Below are positions 34,011 to 46,437 of a stretch of 64,000 bases of DNA, in pieces; within the stretch, counting starts at the first letter, position 1; the number at the start of each line of letters is the position of its first letter. The notes below the pieces were generated by a model. That model was not told the origin of the DNA. It did not search any database and saw only the letters and a program-made list of their open reading frames with translations. The position numbers were made by a program, and so were the translations under genes. The stretch is taken from positions 2,480,001 through 2,544,000 of the forward strand of contig CM073193.1 of assembly GCA_037042915.1 (NCBI GenBank), given 5' to 3'. Origin of the DNA: Auricularia sp. M13 (lineage: Eukaryota > Basidiomycota > Agaricomycetes > Auriculariales > Auriculariaceae).

Positions 34011-35332
34011 TCAGTTTTTAGATGCCCCGACCGCGGCCAGTTTTGCCGCTTCTCTGCGCGATGCGGCTCTGCGCAGCAGCCAGGCGATGTTCTCGTACAC
34101 GACGAAGGTGACGCACGTCCCGGGCAGCACGCGGACGAGGTTCGTCGCGAGGCCGCGGTAGAAGCCTCTGAAGCGCTCCTCGCGCCACGTCCGCGCGATG
34201 GTCTGGCGGATGTTGGGGTACAGATGCGCCGTGGCGTTGTTCTGCGCAAGCGGTCAGGATGGCGCATATGCGATTTGGGGGTATGGGATGCGCACCTGTA
34301 TTCGCGAGCGCACGACCTGGATACGGGTACGTGATCGAGAGCGCGCCGAGCTTCGAGATGCCCGACATGATCGTGTACATCGTGTTGGACTAGTCGTCCG
34401 CGAGTGAGTGCGGCCGGGATCGGATGACAGACGACATACCAGGCGGTCAGACGCGACGTTCCACTCGCGGCCCGCGCGCTCGTACCGGACGCGCTTCGCC
34501 TCGAGCGCAAAGCGCTTCATCTGCTCGTACGCCATGAACTGGATCGCGCCGTTGCTCACGCCGACGAGCGCGAGCAGCGTGCCGCGGTACAGCCCCGCGA
34601 CGCCCTCGCTGCGGTACACGGACGACAAGGCCATCTGCAGCGCGTCAGTGTTTCTGCGATGCGATGAGAAGACATGGAGGAAGCGGGCGCACGCCAGAGA
34701 CCGCGGTATGCGAGCGGCGCGTCGGGCTGCGTCGTGAACATGCGCACTTTGACGACCCAGATGGGGTTCGTCATCACCGCCGTGACCGCGCCTAGTCGCT
34801 CGCGTCAGCTCTAAACAGCCCAGTGAGCTGAAAGCCGGACGGCTCACTGGCTTGCGCAGACGCCAGCAGGAACGCGCCCGACGACAGCCGCTTGTCCGGC
34901 TGCCGGTCCTGCGCGCGTTTCTTGAGCATCGTGTAGCTGTTACCCAGCAAAATCAAATGAATATTCCGGCGTCTTGGGGTATGTAGAGTGAAAGACACGC
35001 ACAAGAGGAAGTAAACCCCCAGCTGGACGCGTTGCCCGCGATGTTCGCGCCGACGCCGCGGTACAGGCCCTTGATGCCCTGCGCGACGTAGATGTCGCGC
35101 AGCGAGTTGTATATGGTGCTGCCCAGCCCGCCCTGCGGCCGCGTTGTGGACACTTGGAGCTTTACTTTGAGCAGGTCCAGCGGCTGCATGCAGAGCACCG
35201 CGACCGTGCCTGCGCCGATGCCCGCGAACGCATGATCCTGCAAATGACTTAGACGTTGATTCAGCTAGTGAAACTACTATGGGCATACAAGGCTGCGCTG
35301 GGGAAAAAGGACGGTCCGGTAGTGGACGTCAT
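34011..35332 (-). CDS. Mitochondrial carrier, Flx1/folate-FAD type
   Basis: Minus strand, at least seven exons. The first reads MTSTTGPSFFPSAA from 35332, then DHAFAGIGAGTVAVLCMQPL. The three carrier repeats are visible: MQPLDLLKVKLQ, NPIWVVKVRMF and a third in ITYPY...VVRSRIQ, with tails GIKGLYRG, GVAGLYRG and RFRGFYRG. The PIW variant of the second signature is typical of the FAD/folate/pyrimidine-nucleotide group, so import of FAD (Flx1-like) into the mitochondrion is likely; the substrate is inferred. The frame is out by one base at the A3C5 run 35013-35020 and again near 34319 (TAT CCAG GTC). The exon 1 join also lacks one base. The last exon ends at 34011. Confidence 0.8.
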
Positions 35333-35535
35333 GCGCTGGAAGCTTGCTGAGAGAGCATGAGTCGCGCTTTGTCTATCGCGGACAAACAACGCGTCGAAGC
35401 ATCGGACAGCATGGAATTGGAAAAGACTTCAAAGTGAGTGATGTTGGTTTCCTCTGCATACGTATCCGAATGGTGGGTAGATAGTTTACATTGATATGGC
35501 GTGTCAGACGAAAGCAAAGCAAGCGAGTATGCGCA

Positions 35536-37089
35536 TCAACGCGATATATTTTGTGCTTCAGCAGCCTCCTCCTCAAGTACCTTCAGCTTCTCGAGCAGCT
35601 TGCCGACTGTTTTGTTCTGGGAGAGCTTCGAGCGGCGGAAGAGCAGGTCGAACGTCTCCTTGTTGGGCTGGACGCGCTGCGCAACCATCGAGTCCACGAG
35701 CGTCTCGAGCTCGAACGGCGGCACCTGGCGCTCCAGCCCGAACGACAGCAGCTCGTTGTACGCCGCGATGCTCAGCGGGCGCAGCGCGTCCGGCGGGCAC
35801 GTGCTGCTGCCCGGGAAGCGCGGCGCGAACTCCTCGCGCATGAGCGCGCGCAGGACGCTCTCGAAGTGCGCGTACGGCTTCGTGCGGTTGAGCGCGCCGC
35901 CGCGGTACACGCGCACGGGGAACGCCGGCGTGCGCGGCACGGCCGCGGCGGCGCGCAGCACGCCCGCGATGTCCGGCACGTCGAGCTGCCGCCGCTCGAC
36001 GAGCTCGAGCAGCAGGAACACCGCGATGATCGTGTCCTTCTCCCAGACTGGCCCCGTCGTCGCCCGCTTGTTCGGGTGACGGGTGTCCGCGGACTCCGGG
36101 CGGAGGATGTGCCCCACGATGCGCGCGAGGTGCGAGGATTTGGGCGGCGGGAGCGGGAAGGTCGGGTCGTGGAGCCTCATTTCGCGCGCTGCGGCGATGT
36201 CCTTGGGTTTGTAGAGCTCCTGCAGCATGGCCTGCGCTTCCGTTGACGACAACGTGCTCCTCCTCCTCTTTAGCTGCCGGCTCTTCCTGAGATTCTTCGT
36301 GGGGGTCTTTGGAGGTATGGGCGGCGGCGTGGGACCCGTCAACCATGTGTGCAGATGCCAATCGCGGACAAGCTGGGCGTAGACGCCCGCAGCGAGCGAC
36401 ATCCGTTTCTGTAGGATGATGGCAGAGAAAACGCGCCGGTACATGTCGCTGGTGCGCGGGCTGGCGGTTTCGCGGGCGGCGTTGAGGATGGCGATAGCGA
36501 ACGCGGTGCCGAGGTCGACATCGCGGGTGAGGCGCTCGATGCTGTCACTGGCGACGTCGCGCGGGCCAAGCTGCACGGTCGGCGACACCGGAAAGTCGGG
36601 CAGCGTGCCGGGCGGCGGGCAGAGCGCGTCCAACAGCACCTCGACGGAGCGCGTCTTGAATTGCACGCCGCGCCCCAGCTGCTCAAGAACGAGTGCGGCG
36701 GCGGCCAGCAGGCGGTTCTGGCGCATATGGTCGTGCAGCAGCCCGTGGGCGGCCAACGGCGGGTAGGCGCGGGGGCAGACGAGCGCGACGGGCGACTCAA
36801 TGCGCTGGACGGCGATGAGCTCCTCGACGGTCGGTTCCTCAGACGGCGCCGCGTCTTCACCTTCCTCGACCTCGACCTCGTCCTCGGCGACGTCTGGTGC
36901 TGGGGTGGGGTGCACGAGCGGCGCGCCCCAGAGCGCCAGTTGCAGCGCGTATTCCGTGTCGCGCCCGTCGCTGGCGGCTTTTTGCACCGTCCGCAGCGCG
37001 TCGAGCGCAACGGCGGCGCGAGTGGTTAAAGTCCGGCGCAGCGGCCGCGAAAGGCGTGCCAGGCGCGAGGCGCGGGCCAAAGCATGCAT
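35536..37089 (-). CDS. Pentatricopeptide-like mitochondrial protein (517 residues)
   Basis: One uninterrupted frame. I chose the ATG at 37089 because it begins a classic mitochondrial presequence (MHALARASRLARLSRPLRRT); an ATG further upstream at 37200 would overlap the divergent neighbour. The protein has helical repeat segments such as SDMYRRVFSAIILQKRMSLA and YNELLSFGLERQ. It ends RVQPNKETFDLLFRRSKL, typical of PPR motifs. It shares several blocks with the 972-residue gene at 53829, for example QLVRDWHLH versus ALVVRDWQLR and ELVERRQLDV versus ELLDNRQLDM, so the two are distant paralogues. PPR proteins bind organelle RNA; the target is unknown. Confidence 0.75.
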   Translation of the reverse strand: MHALARASRLARLSRPLRRTLTTRAAVALDALRTVQKAASDGRDTEYALQLALWGAPLVHPTPAPDVAEDEVEVEEGEDAAPSEEPTVEELIAVQRIESPVALVCPRAYPPLAAHGLLHDHMRQNRLLAAAALVLEQLGRGVQFKTRSVEVLLDALCPPPGTLPDFPVSPTVQLGPRDVASDSIERLTRDVDLGTAFAIAILNAARETASPRTSDMYRRVFSAIILQKRMSLAAGVYAQLVRDWHLHTWLTGPTPPPIPPKTPTKNLRKSRQLKRRRSTLSSTEAQAMLQELYKPKDIAAAREMRLHDPTFPLPPPKSSHLARIVGHILRPESADTRHPNKRATTGPVWEKDTIIAVFLLLELVERRQLDVPDIAGVLRAAAAVPRTPAFPVRVYRGGALNRTKPYAHFESVLRALMREEFAPRFPGSSTCPPDALRPLSIAAYNELLSFGLERQVPPFELETLVDSMVAQRVQPNKETFDLLFRRSKLSQNKTVGKLLEKLKVLEEEAAEAQNISR

Positions 37090-37129
37090 AAGAACAAGGG
37101 AATGCGCGGACTTGCGACCCGCGACTCCG
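37090..37129. promoter_or_regulatory. 40 bp divergent promoter region
   Basis: Only 40 bp lie between the start codons of the PPR gene (minus) and the UDP-sugar transporter (plus). The promoters must overlap the neighbouring coding regions or their leaders. Confidence 0.55.
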
Positions 37130-38696
37130 ATGCCACTCTTGACCGCCGTCGCCTCAGAATGGCTCACCGTCGTCTCGCTCGTCTTTGGCGGCTGCTGCAC
37201 GTGCGTTGTTCAGAGACCAGCTACGAGATGGCCGTACTCACCAGCCGTTCTGTCCACGCAGTAACGCGCTCGCGCTCGAGTGGCTAACGTTGGAGAACCC
37301 GCACGCTGGCAAGCTCATCACCTTCGCCCAGTTCACGCTCGTCTCGCTCGTCGGTCTGCGCAGGAACCTCGTCGTCGAATGGCGCCCCAGGACCCGCGAG
37401 GCCGTGCTGCGCAAAGCTGCGCGACGCGTCGTGGAGTCGTGTCGCGACCACGTGGCGCAAACGAACGCCCGGCGCTTCACGCTCATCGTCGACGACGATC
37501 GCCTCGCAGACGACCTCGAGCGCGCAATCCACGCGTACAACCCATCCGTCCACGTTGAGCGCGGTCGGGAGAGCGTAGAAGACCCGCGCGACCTCACAGT
37601 GTTCATCTTCGCCCCGTCCGACGTCCAGTCCGCCGATGCCGCCGTCGTCCTCGATGCAAACACGCCTGGCAGCAAATGTCACGCGAAGCTCCTGCTCCAG
37701 CCAGATTCGTACGCCGTTCTGGCAGCTAACGCCATGTTTCGCGGCTTCACACGCACATCCATTGGGCTCAAACCGCGCAAGATTCCCGTGTCCGTGTGGC
37801 TCATCCAGGTCGCGCTGTTCTTTCTCACCTCGCTGCTCAACAATGCCGCTTTCGCGTACAAGATTCCCATGTCGGTGCACATCATCTTCCGGAGCGGGGG
37901 CTCGTTGACGAACATGCTCGTCGGCGCGCTGCTCGGTCGTCGGTGCGTGCACCCCCACATCCCTCTTTCATCGCGTCTTATAAGGCCGTCGCAGATATAC
38001 TCGACTCCAGGTCATCTCGGTCTTCCTGGTCACAGTGGGCGTGGCATTGAGCACCTTCTCCGCCATGCCGCCCCGAGACGAATACAGCGCGAGCTCGAAC
38101 ACGCACGCCTGGACCTACCTGACGGGGATCCTCATCCTCTCGCTCGCGCTGGTGCTCTCCAGCCTCATGGGCCTCGAGCAGGACCGCGCGTACCGCACCT
38201 ACGGCCGCGGTAACTGGGAGGAGGCGCTGTTCTACCTGCACTTCCTCGCGATGCCGGCCTTCGCGTTCATGGCGGGCGACCTGCGCGCGCAGCTCGCCGC
38301 GGTGAACGCCAGCCGGCCGCTGACGCTCAAGCTGGACGGCTCGGTGCGCATTGGCGGGCCCTTTGCGTTCATCCCATTCCCACTCCTGCTGCCGTTGCGG
38401 AGACTGGCGATCCCGAGCCTGTACGTCCCGCTGACGCTGAACGTCGCGACGTCGCTCGTGTGCGTCGCGGGCGTGCACCGGCTCACGAGCCGCGTGTCGT
38501 CGCTCACGGTCACCATCGTGCTCGTCGTGCGCAAGGCCGTCTCGCTCTGGATCACCGTCGTCCTGCTTGGCCGTGGGGCGGGCGGAAGGCCAGCTGGTTG
38601 TGGGCCGGCGCGATTGCCGTGCTGGCTGGGACTATCTTGTACGCGCTGGACGGACAACGCGCGCCGAAGGAGAGGGAGAAGGTCAAGAAGGAATAG
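37130..38696 (+). CDS. UDP-sugar transporter of the UAA family, with a large loop insert
   Basis: Exons 37130-37200, 37262-37942, 37995-38696. Transporter segments are EWLTVVSLVFGGCC, GKLITFAQFTLVSLVG, LKPRKIPVSVWLIQVALFFL, NNAAFAYKIPMSVHIIFRSG, QVISVFLVTVGVALS and LTVTIVLVVRKAVSL. They match Yea4-type UDP-GlcNAc transporters of the ER or Golgi, so supply of UDP-sugars for chitin or glycan synthesis is likely; the sugar is inferred. Between the second and third membrane segments lies an extra hydrophilic stretch of about 120 residues (37360-37745) that I do not know from yeast Yea4. Near the end the frame loses one base at GGGG 38575-38578; the other frame carries the last membrane segment (WLWAGAIAVLAGTILYAL) and a Lys tail ending KVKKE, an ER-retrieval-like end. 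Confidence 0.8.
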
Positions 38697-39118
38697 ATTT
38701 TTGCGTGCTACATTGTATTGTACGGGTAATACATTCATAGAACAGTCGGCATTTTGGACCTAGAGAACGATGAGCGTCAGTGACTGGTAGATGGAAGAAG
38801 ACATAGTAGGCTCAGAGTAACTATGAAAAAGGACATCAAGGCGGGAACGCTCGACGCCGCTGCACGCGTGCTCTCAAGACGAGAAAAAACGCGCGAGCAA
38901 CGAGGAACTGGGATGTATGCTCCCCCGTTCAAAGAAATGTAAGTATGTGGCATCATTGGGAGGGGCGGGGGACCAGAGTCACTGACCTGAAGGATAGAAG
39001 GAAGAGAAGCAAAGTTTCGCCGGAAGCACATTTTCCGCTGCTTTATACCGCCACCCAGTCAGTGCCGCGCACGCAGGTTTCGCACCGCTGACGCGTTGTG
39101 TCCTCTCAGAAAACGAGC
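38697..39118. other. Intergenic region, no gene seen
   Basis: 3' flank of the transporter gene and promoter of the IF3 gene. No repeat or RNA gene is recognised. Confidence 0.4.
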
Positions 39119-39753
39119 ATGGCAGCATTACTACCTCGCAACTTGGCGTTTGCGTCGTTCTACGCGTCCAGTCGCGCCGTACTGCTACGCTCAGCGCCAA
39201 TAATAACGCCAGCGTCGCGACGATGGAAGATGGACATGCTCCCGCGCGGGGACCAGATCCAGTTCTCGCACGTGCGCGTCGTGGACAACGAGACCGGGCG
39301 GCTGGGGCCCTGGAGCCGCTGCAGGACGTGCTGGACCGTGTGGTGGAGAAGAAGGTGTGGGCGGTGCAGCAGGTGAACCGCGACGAGCCCATCGTGCGCA
39401 TCGTGAACCGGCAGGAGGCGCGGGCGAAGGCCAAGGAGCAGAAGGCGAAGGAGAAGGCGGGCCTGACGCGCGCGCGCAAGGCCATCCGGTTCACGTGGGG
39501 CGTCGAGCGCGGCGACCTCATCCACAAGCTCAAGCGCGCGCGCCAGGAGCTCGAGCGCCGGTCGCCTGTCGACATCGTGCTGCTGCACCGCAAGGGCCAG
39601 GCCGTCGACCGCGATGCGCGCCAGGACGTGCTCACGCTCACCAAGGAGATCCTCGGCGACCTCGCCGTCTATCGCAAAATGGAGAGCGGTGTGGGCCAGA
39701 CGACGCTCATCTTTGACCTGAACCCTGCTGCGCTCAAGAAGGGTGCTTCGTGA
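39119..39753 (+). CDS. AIM23: Mitochondrial translation initiation factor IF3
   Basis: One exon. A basic, aromatic N-terminus (MAALLPRNLAFASFYASSRA) looks like a mitochondrial presequence. The IF3 N-domain follows (FSHVRVVDNETGRLG, then LEPLQDVLDRVV, and EPIVRIVNRQEA), a Lys-rich linker (KAKEQKAKEKAG), and the C-domain (IRFTWGVERGDLIHKLKRAR). It would bind the mitochondrial small ribosomal subunit and check start-codon pairing. The frame is one base short at GGGG 39304-39307; GRLG and LEPLQ are contiguous in homologues, so one G is probably missing from the sequence. The gene name follows the yeast orthologue. Confidence 0.8.
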
Positions 39754-40021
39754 CTGGTAGTACATATCGGTGGCTACTCTCTCTGTTTGACTGCAGCCAG
39801 TTACATAGATGGCAAGTTCAGGATAGTCTAGGAATTAATAATACTCTCAGGGAGTGCAATGAAAAGGCTCTGAAACAGTGAAAGTGAAAGCGTAGTGAAA
39901 GGAAATCCCAGGATACTGCCGGCGGAACAAAACGCAAAAGGCATCTCCGACGAGGAACCCGAACAGCGCCCCGACGCCGACAAGCCGCCGCAAAGAGGCC
40001 TCGAGTGCGGCCGCTGAGGCG

Positions 40022-42784
40022 ATGAGCATGGCAGACGCGGAACGGCAACAAATCGCCCAGCTCATGTGAGCGCGCGCTCAGCCTCCGCGGAGTTTGTTTA
40101 CCTTCTCTCAGGCAACACGCCCCTCCCCCTGGCGCTGCACTCGACCCGGCCGCAGTGGCCAAGCAGTTCTCGCTCCTCACTCAGAGCGGCGCTACCCGTG
40201 CAAAGGAATACGAGCCCTTCAGCAGGCAGTCCGCCATGCAGCAACAGCAGCAACAGCAGTCCTTACGCGACCGCCAGCAGGCATTCTTCAAGTTCCTCGT
40301 CGGCGTCCTGCACGCCCGCGGTCAGGCCCTGCCCGGCTTCCTCGTCGCCCCGGGCGTCGCCCAGACCCTCCCCTACGACCCCGCCACCTCGCCATTCGCC
40401 TGGTTCGAGCCCGGCTCCGTCGCCGGCGCGTTCAGGCTCGCCGACAAGGACGTCGACGTCTTCAAGCTCTGGACGCTCGTCACCAACGCCGGTGGCTCGC
40501 AAAAGGTGCGCGCTGCATGCGCTTAGCCAGGGCCGAAATACCCATTCATTCATCCTTTCAACAAGCTAACGGCCGAGAACGCGTGGGGGCGCGCGGCGCA
40601 ACTGCTCGACCTCCCGCTGCAGCTGTCTCAGCCGCACCCGGCCACGGGCACGCCCAACACCGGCGACGTCATCCAGAAGGCCTACTTCACGCTCTTGGGC
40701 ACGCTCGAGCATGCGTACATCCAACGCATGCGCGCCGCGGCGATGGCGAAGGCGCAGGCCGGCGGCGCTGGCAGCCCTGGCATGGGCTTGGGCATCGGCG
40801 CGCCAGATGGCATGCAGGGCCAGCAGCAGCCCCAAGCTGGCCCGTCTGGCATGCAGATGTCGCAGCTCGCGCAACCAGGCTCGATGCCGTTTGGTGGCGC
40901 GCACTCGCAGTCCCAACCGCAGATGCCCTCCCACACGCCGTCGCATTCCCAGGATGGCATGGAGAACCCGTTCAACACCGCAGGCGCGGCTGAGAACGAC
41001 GAAAAGAAACGCAAGAGCGACGAGGACGAGGAACGGGACGTGAAGAAGATGAAGATGGGTGCGTGGTGGTCCGCCCGTTGCATTTTAATACGCCGGCTGA
41101 CGTGGTGCCCCCGCGCTTTGCCTTTGCCAGACCCCACATTCGAGATGTCGTCGCTCATGGCCTCGCCCGAGCGCGACCCCAACTCGCAGTCGCCGCAGCG
41201 CGCGTCGACCATGGACGCCGAGGCCAAAGCGCGCACGATCCCCACGCGCAACAAGATCGAGTACGTCCCCATCCGGCGCGAGATGGACACGTTCGGCGGG
41301 CGCGACTTGGACGCCATCGAGCACGAGCTGCAGCACCGCATGCGCGCCCGGCCTGCGCGCAGCGCCGATGAGTGGGGCCAGGTCGACGTCGAGGGCCTTT
41401 CGCTGAGTTTGCGCTCCCGCGTGAGCAGCGAGGTCGGTTACGCCCTGACTACGCTGCTGTACCTCAGCTTCATGCGCTCGAGCGTGCCCAACCGTGGCTT
41501 CCCGCTGGGGACGTCTGGCGAGCTGTGCGACGACCTGCTCGACTTGCTTGAGGAGACTGCGTTTGGGCCTGGATATGATGGCTTGGGTATTGGACTGGGC
41601 GAGCGACGCCCGCCGCCTGTATACCCCGTCACCGAGGCCGAGGCGGATGCGACGAGAACGTGGACGGATTGCGAACTGGTCAACTTCGTGCACGAGGCTG
41701 GCTCCAACTTGTTCGCTGCCTTGGACGAGGATCCCACGAGGGAGCGGGCAAGGGGGCCGCTTCCACGCCGCGCAGACATCATCCTGGCCGTGTTGGGAAT
41801 ATTCCGCAACCTTGCGCCGTTGGAAGACAACATCCATATCTGCGCACAACACCCGCGGCTCACCGATCTCATGCTACGTGTCTGTGCGCTGGACCCTCCC
41901 TGCGCACCGCGACGTGAAAAGTCCCCACTGACCGCGCCGCGTCCTTATTCCGACGCGCTGACGCTCAAGGATTTGATCGAGGTGCGCAAGGAGGTCGTTC
42001 AGGTGCTGGTGTGCTACTGCAACTTGCACTCGCTCGAGGAGCACTCGCCGCACACAACTCGCATGCTAATGGACCTGCTCGCGTCGTACATTGTCGACCC
42101 CGAGGACGCGATATCGCCGTCACAGCTCGTGCACGCGCTGGGCGAAAAGCCGTCGAGCACGACTGTGCGGCCGCCGTGGAAGACGGACACGGCGCTGGAG
42201 GTGCTCTCGCGCATCACGCTGCACGACCCGAACCGGTACCAGGTCGCGCGGCACGTGCCGCAGACGCGCGTGCAGGAGCTCTTCCACGCGCTCGTGCACA
42301 TGCTGCCCGTCGTCGAGCAGGACTTCCTCGTCACGTACAAGGCCGCGTGGCTGCTGTGGACGGAGAAGGTCGTGTTCTGCCTGTACTCGCTCGCGTTCCT
42401 CGCGTCGCCCGAGCTCAAGATGCGCCTCAAGGCCGACCGCAGGCTCGGTTTTCCGGGATTATGCTGCGCCTCATCAAGCGCTACACGGTGGGCATCCCGC
42501 CCGACTGGCGCGAGTGGTTCCCGATGCTCGCGCACCGCGCCGTCGAGCTCGCCAAGGTCGTTGACGATGCTGAGGACCTCTTCAAGACGCCCGCCGAGAC
42601 GGGCGGCGCGATCCTCGGTTTTGGTATGGGCGGGTACGGCGAGACGAGCGTGCAGCGCGTCGAGAAGGGTACCGGCATGTTCGGCGGGCACCAGGAGGAT
42701 GTGACATGGACGCTTCTGAACACGCCCGGGGCTGTGGACGACATCATGTTCTCCGAGCTCGACAGCCTCGCGCGACTGGGCTGA
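40022..42784 (+). CDS. SWI1: SWI1-like ARID subunit of SWI/SNF
   Basis: Exons 40022-40065, 40112-40505, 40566-41058, 41131-42784, about 860 residues. After a short N-terminus and a poly-Gln run comes an ARID DNA-binding domain (about residues 60-200): LRDRQQAFFKFLVGVLHARG, DKDVDVFKLWTLVTNAGG, NAWGRAAQLLDLPL. A Gln/Met/Gly-rich stretch and an acidic-basic patch follow. A long helical C-terminal region (YALTTLLYLSFMRSS, ADIILAVLGIFRNLAPLEDN, VLSRITLHDPNRY) resembles the armadillo-like end of SWI1/ARID1. It would act in the SWI/SNF nucleosome remodeller. The frame loses one base at GGG 42455-42457; LGFPG and IMLRLIKRY flank it. Confidence 0.85.
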
Positions 42785-43006
42785 GCATGCACGCCCACCC
42801 TGAATTATCTGCTGTGACTGGGATATCTGCGCTTTCCCCTTTAGGCTTCTTTCCTGTATTGTACTCGTGTACCCCCGTGATGTCTTGCTTTTGAGTAACG
42901 TAGAACTGACTGACCAGCTGAGTCTGACTGGAGCGTCCATTTTGTGGCTGGACGGATCCGGAAGGAGCCGCCCGTCTGCTCTTGCGCCGAAAATTTCTGC
43001 GACGCG

Positions 43007-46000
43007 ATGTCGTTGCCGCGCCCGTTGCTCGATCTCGCCTGGCTGCGCCTCAACGGTGCCGCGCTGCTCGAGAAGCAGCATGTCCCGCGCGCCTTTGCCA
43101 ATAATTCGCGATTTGCGCTTGCGCACCGGCTCGTGCGGCGCATGCACATGCAGATGCATGCTCCGGACGCGTCGCCAATGCCGGACTATGGCATGTATAG
43201 GTGCGCAGATGCGTTCTGTCGTGGTCGACGTTGCTCAATTGGTTTGCTGTCTTGCAGTGCGCCTGGGGATATGGACCTCACGGACGCGTCGTTTTTGCGC
43301 CGCCGCGAGCGGCCGATGCGGCTCATGAAGCCCAGCGCGGAGCATGTCGAGCTCAAAAGCAGGCTGGACGAGTTGCTAAACCTCCCCGTGCTTACGGTAC
43401 GCGGTTTTGTGTCTGTGCTGGCGACAGACGCTCATTGCAACGCGTAGCCGGAAGAGGCGGCCACGGAGGACGAGCAGGTCTACGAGCCCCAGATCACCGA
43501 GGAGCAGCTGCGCGCCATTTACGTCGACCTCCTTGCGCCCATCAAGGACGATGTGGCGTCTGAAGAAGAAAAAGTCAAGCTTTGCTCGAGCCTGAGGAAC
43601 TGCTGGACATCATCGAGTCGCTCGAGGAGCGTCTGGCGATCCTGATGGAGGACACGACGCGGGGCGAACAGAACATCGACGAGGGGCTTGCTGCGAAGCT
43701 GCTCATGCTTCAGAAGTGGCGCGCAGCCCGCTTTGGACGCGCCAGCCGAGACTGCAAAGACGGACATCGATGCTCCTCAATGTCGAGGAGCTTGCTACGG
43801 TGGCGGCACATCCAGAAGCCGATCTGTCTATATCTGCGCAGGAGGTCGCTGCAAACGATGTGCATGTTCAGGACACCGAGGTGGCTGCTCTCGAAGACGC
43901 CGTAGGAACTGAAGAGCCCGAGCATCTGCCTTCACCCCAATCGGCCTCCCCAGTCCCGAAGATTCTTGTCCCATCGATCTCGAACTTGGATATGAATCGC
44001 CCCGTCCACCGTGTACTGCTCGGTTAGACATCCTGCTGGACCGTTGGCGGCAAGACGGTGTCATCGTCTCGGTGAAGGGCTCTGACGCTACCACTTCCCC
44101 AACACCGGGGACGAGGTTCTCTGCCAACGATGCCGATGAAATTACGATAATGCCCATCGGTCTTTCAGTAATCACGTTGTCGGATTGGAATAACATCCTG
44201 CATTCTGCGGTATGTTTCTTCAGCGCGTTTCTATGCAGCTTCTCACTATCGTACAGATTCAAGCTGGCGATGTAGTTGCCGGTGATGTCGCTCTTCAATT
44301 GATGGAGGTATGGAATTTATATGTCATCTGCCACTGGTCTCTGACCCGCGACTGTAGCGTGCCCGCGTACCAGTGGATGCGGACCTTCGAGCTCAAGTAC
44401 TCAAGATTCACGCAGATATCGGGAATATTGATTGTGTGGAGAGTTTCTTGGCTCGCCACTGTCCGGGTTCGTCAAGCTGCCTTCTAGCCGTTTGCTTCGT
44501 ATTCATCGTCCTCGATAGAACCTACCTTGGAAGAAATCCACTTGCGCATCAAGGCCTACGCGCATGGAGGAAAGCAGTCGGAATCTTGCACAATCCTTCA
44601 CAAGTACGAGGCGCGCGGCCTCGTTCTCCCCATCAAGACGTACCACTCCGTCATTATGTGCTTGCTGTATGGCCAGGGCCCTGGCGAATCCCAGCGACGC
44701 GCGCAGGCCTGGGACATGTTCGCGCATATGCGATACGTCGCGCATACCGTCCCCGACCGCCGGATGTACAACCACATGATCAAGGCCTGCAGCATGGGGT
44801 TCGTTGAGTCCGACGCCGAACGCGCTATGGACATCTGGACGGAGATGACGATGGACCACAAGATCGAGCCCGATATCGGCTCGTATAACGCTATCATCAG
44901 GGTGTGCGCGCGCAACAAGAACTACCTCATGGAGTCCTTCCGGTTCGCGCGCGCGATGATGGACGCGAGTCGGGATGCGCACGGCATTCCCTCCATGTAT
45001 CCCAACTATCACACGTTCGTCGCCCTCCTTCAGGCCTCGAAACGCATGGGCGCGTTGTCGCGTGCCCGCTGGCTCTTCGCGGAAATTTTGCGCGTCGCGT
45101 CGCACGGCACGCTGGTCATCAACGACACGATCATGCAGCAAGTGTTCCACACATACGCGACGTACCGGCCGCCGTACCTTCGCCGCCAAGTTAAGCTGAT
45201 GACGGCTGGAGAAAATACCGGCCAGGACGTTGCGTTCAGTCCCAGCGTCAGTCCCAGCACAGAGGTTGTCGAGGACAACGACGCTCCATCTTCCGATGGC
45301 GATCCAGTAGCTGGCCCGCCGGGCACCGCGCAAGTTATTGCGGAAGCCGACGCACTCTTTGATCGTGTCACTTTCGAGCAGAATGCTGGCTCTGGCCTGC
45401 TCTCGCAGGTCGAAAAGACGGCGCAGCTGGGAAATGCATACCTCGCAGTCTACTCCAATCACGCCGACTTCGAGGCCTTGAAGGAGGCCTACAAGCGCAT
45501 CTTCACCGAGCATGGCTACCCGACCGACCACACGACGCTGCTCGCGCTCAGCTTCAAGGCGCGCGCTATCTCGAAGACTCAGCCGCGGACTGTGCTGCAG
45601 TTTGCGTGGGAGATATTCGAAGAGTGGCAGCGCCGCTACGGCGACAAGGCCGCGGAATTGGTCAAGCCCAAAGGCGACGTCCTGGATGCCCGAACGACCG
45701 GATGGGCGGCGTGGCGCACTATGCCTCGGTCGGTCGATGTCGAACGCTTCTGGGGCAACATGATCGATATCCTCGCTTTGTACGTTGCACAATCTCCCTC
45801 ATATTACGTTTGCGAACTCATGCTCTTTCACAGTGCTGGACAACTCGACGACGCCATGGCGCTTGTGCGCAAGTTCGAGTACATCTATCCGCCGCAGAAC
45901 ATGCGCGAGCCGCTGCCCACGTCGCCTCTCCGTGACATGCGGACCTCGCTGTACGCGGACCGCCCAGTTGTCCGGTTCAGCAGCACCACTGAGGTCGCGG

Positions 46001-46437
46001 ACGACACCGTGCCCCCGATGTTGCTATTCGCACGCCTCGAGGTGCTGCACCAGCGGCTGACGCTGAAGGAACGCGAGAAGGACATCCGTTACATAACTTG
46101 GCTCACCAAGGCATATGCCGGAAGCCTTCAGATGCGCCGCGACGCTGCGTGGGGACGCAAGCGCATTCAGAAGGAGAAGACACTAGGCGTAGCTGCTACA
46201 GGCAACGGTTTCTGGCCGAAACCCATCATGGCGCCATCGCGCCAGACTTCGGCACCTCATTCATCCTCAGAGCGGCGTGTTGTTGCCGGCGGGCGTTCGT
46301 TAATTGCAGGCATTGATTTCGCACTAATGGTGAATAGGGAAAATTTTGGAATTGGAAATGAAATACCCCGAGATCAAGCTCTCAGTAATCCCTTCAGGTT
46401 TCATCGCAGCTTGGGAGACCGTTCTTTCCTCGTATGA
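43007..46437 (+). CDS. Large pentatricopeptide-like protein
   Basis: About seven exons: 43007-43200, 43258-43396, 43448 to about 44210, 44263-44307, 44358-44478 (approximate), and 44520-46437. The long last exon carries PPR motifs such as PIKTYHSVIMCLLYG, DRRMYNHMIKACSMGF, DIGSYNAIIRVCARN and NYHTFVALLQASKRMG. The N-terminal half is acidic and helical (LLDIIESLEERLAILMED). The reading frame changes at least three times between about 43580 and 44040 although each piece looks coding, so the sequence there is suspect. It resembles large mitochondrial PPR proteins of the CYA-5/Ppr type that stabilise or translate specific organelle mRNAs; the target is unknown. Confidence 0.7.
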
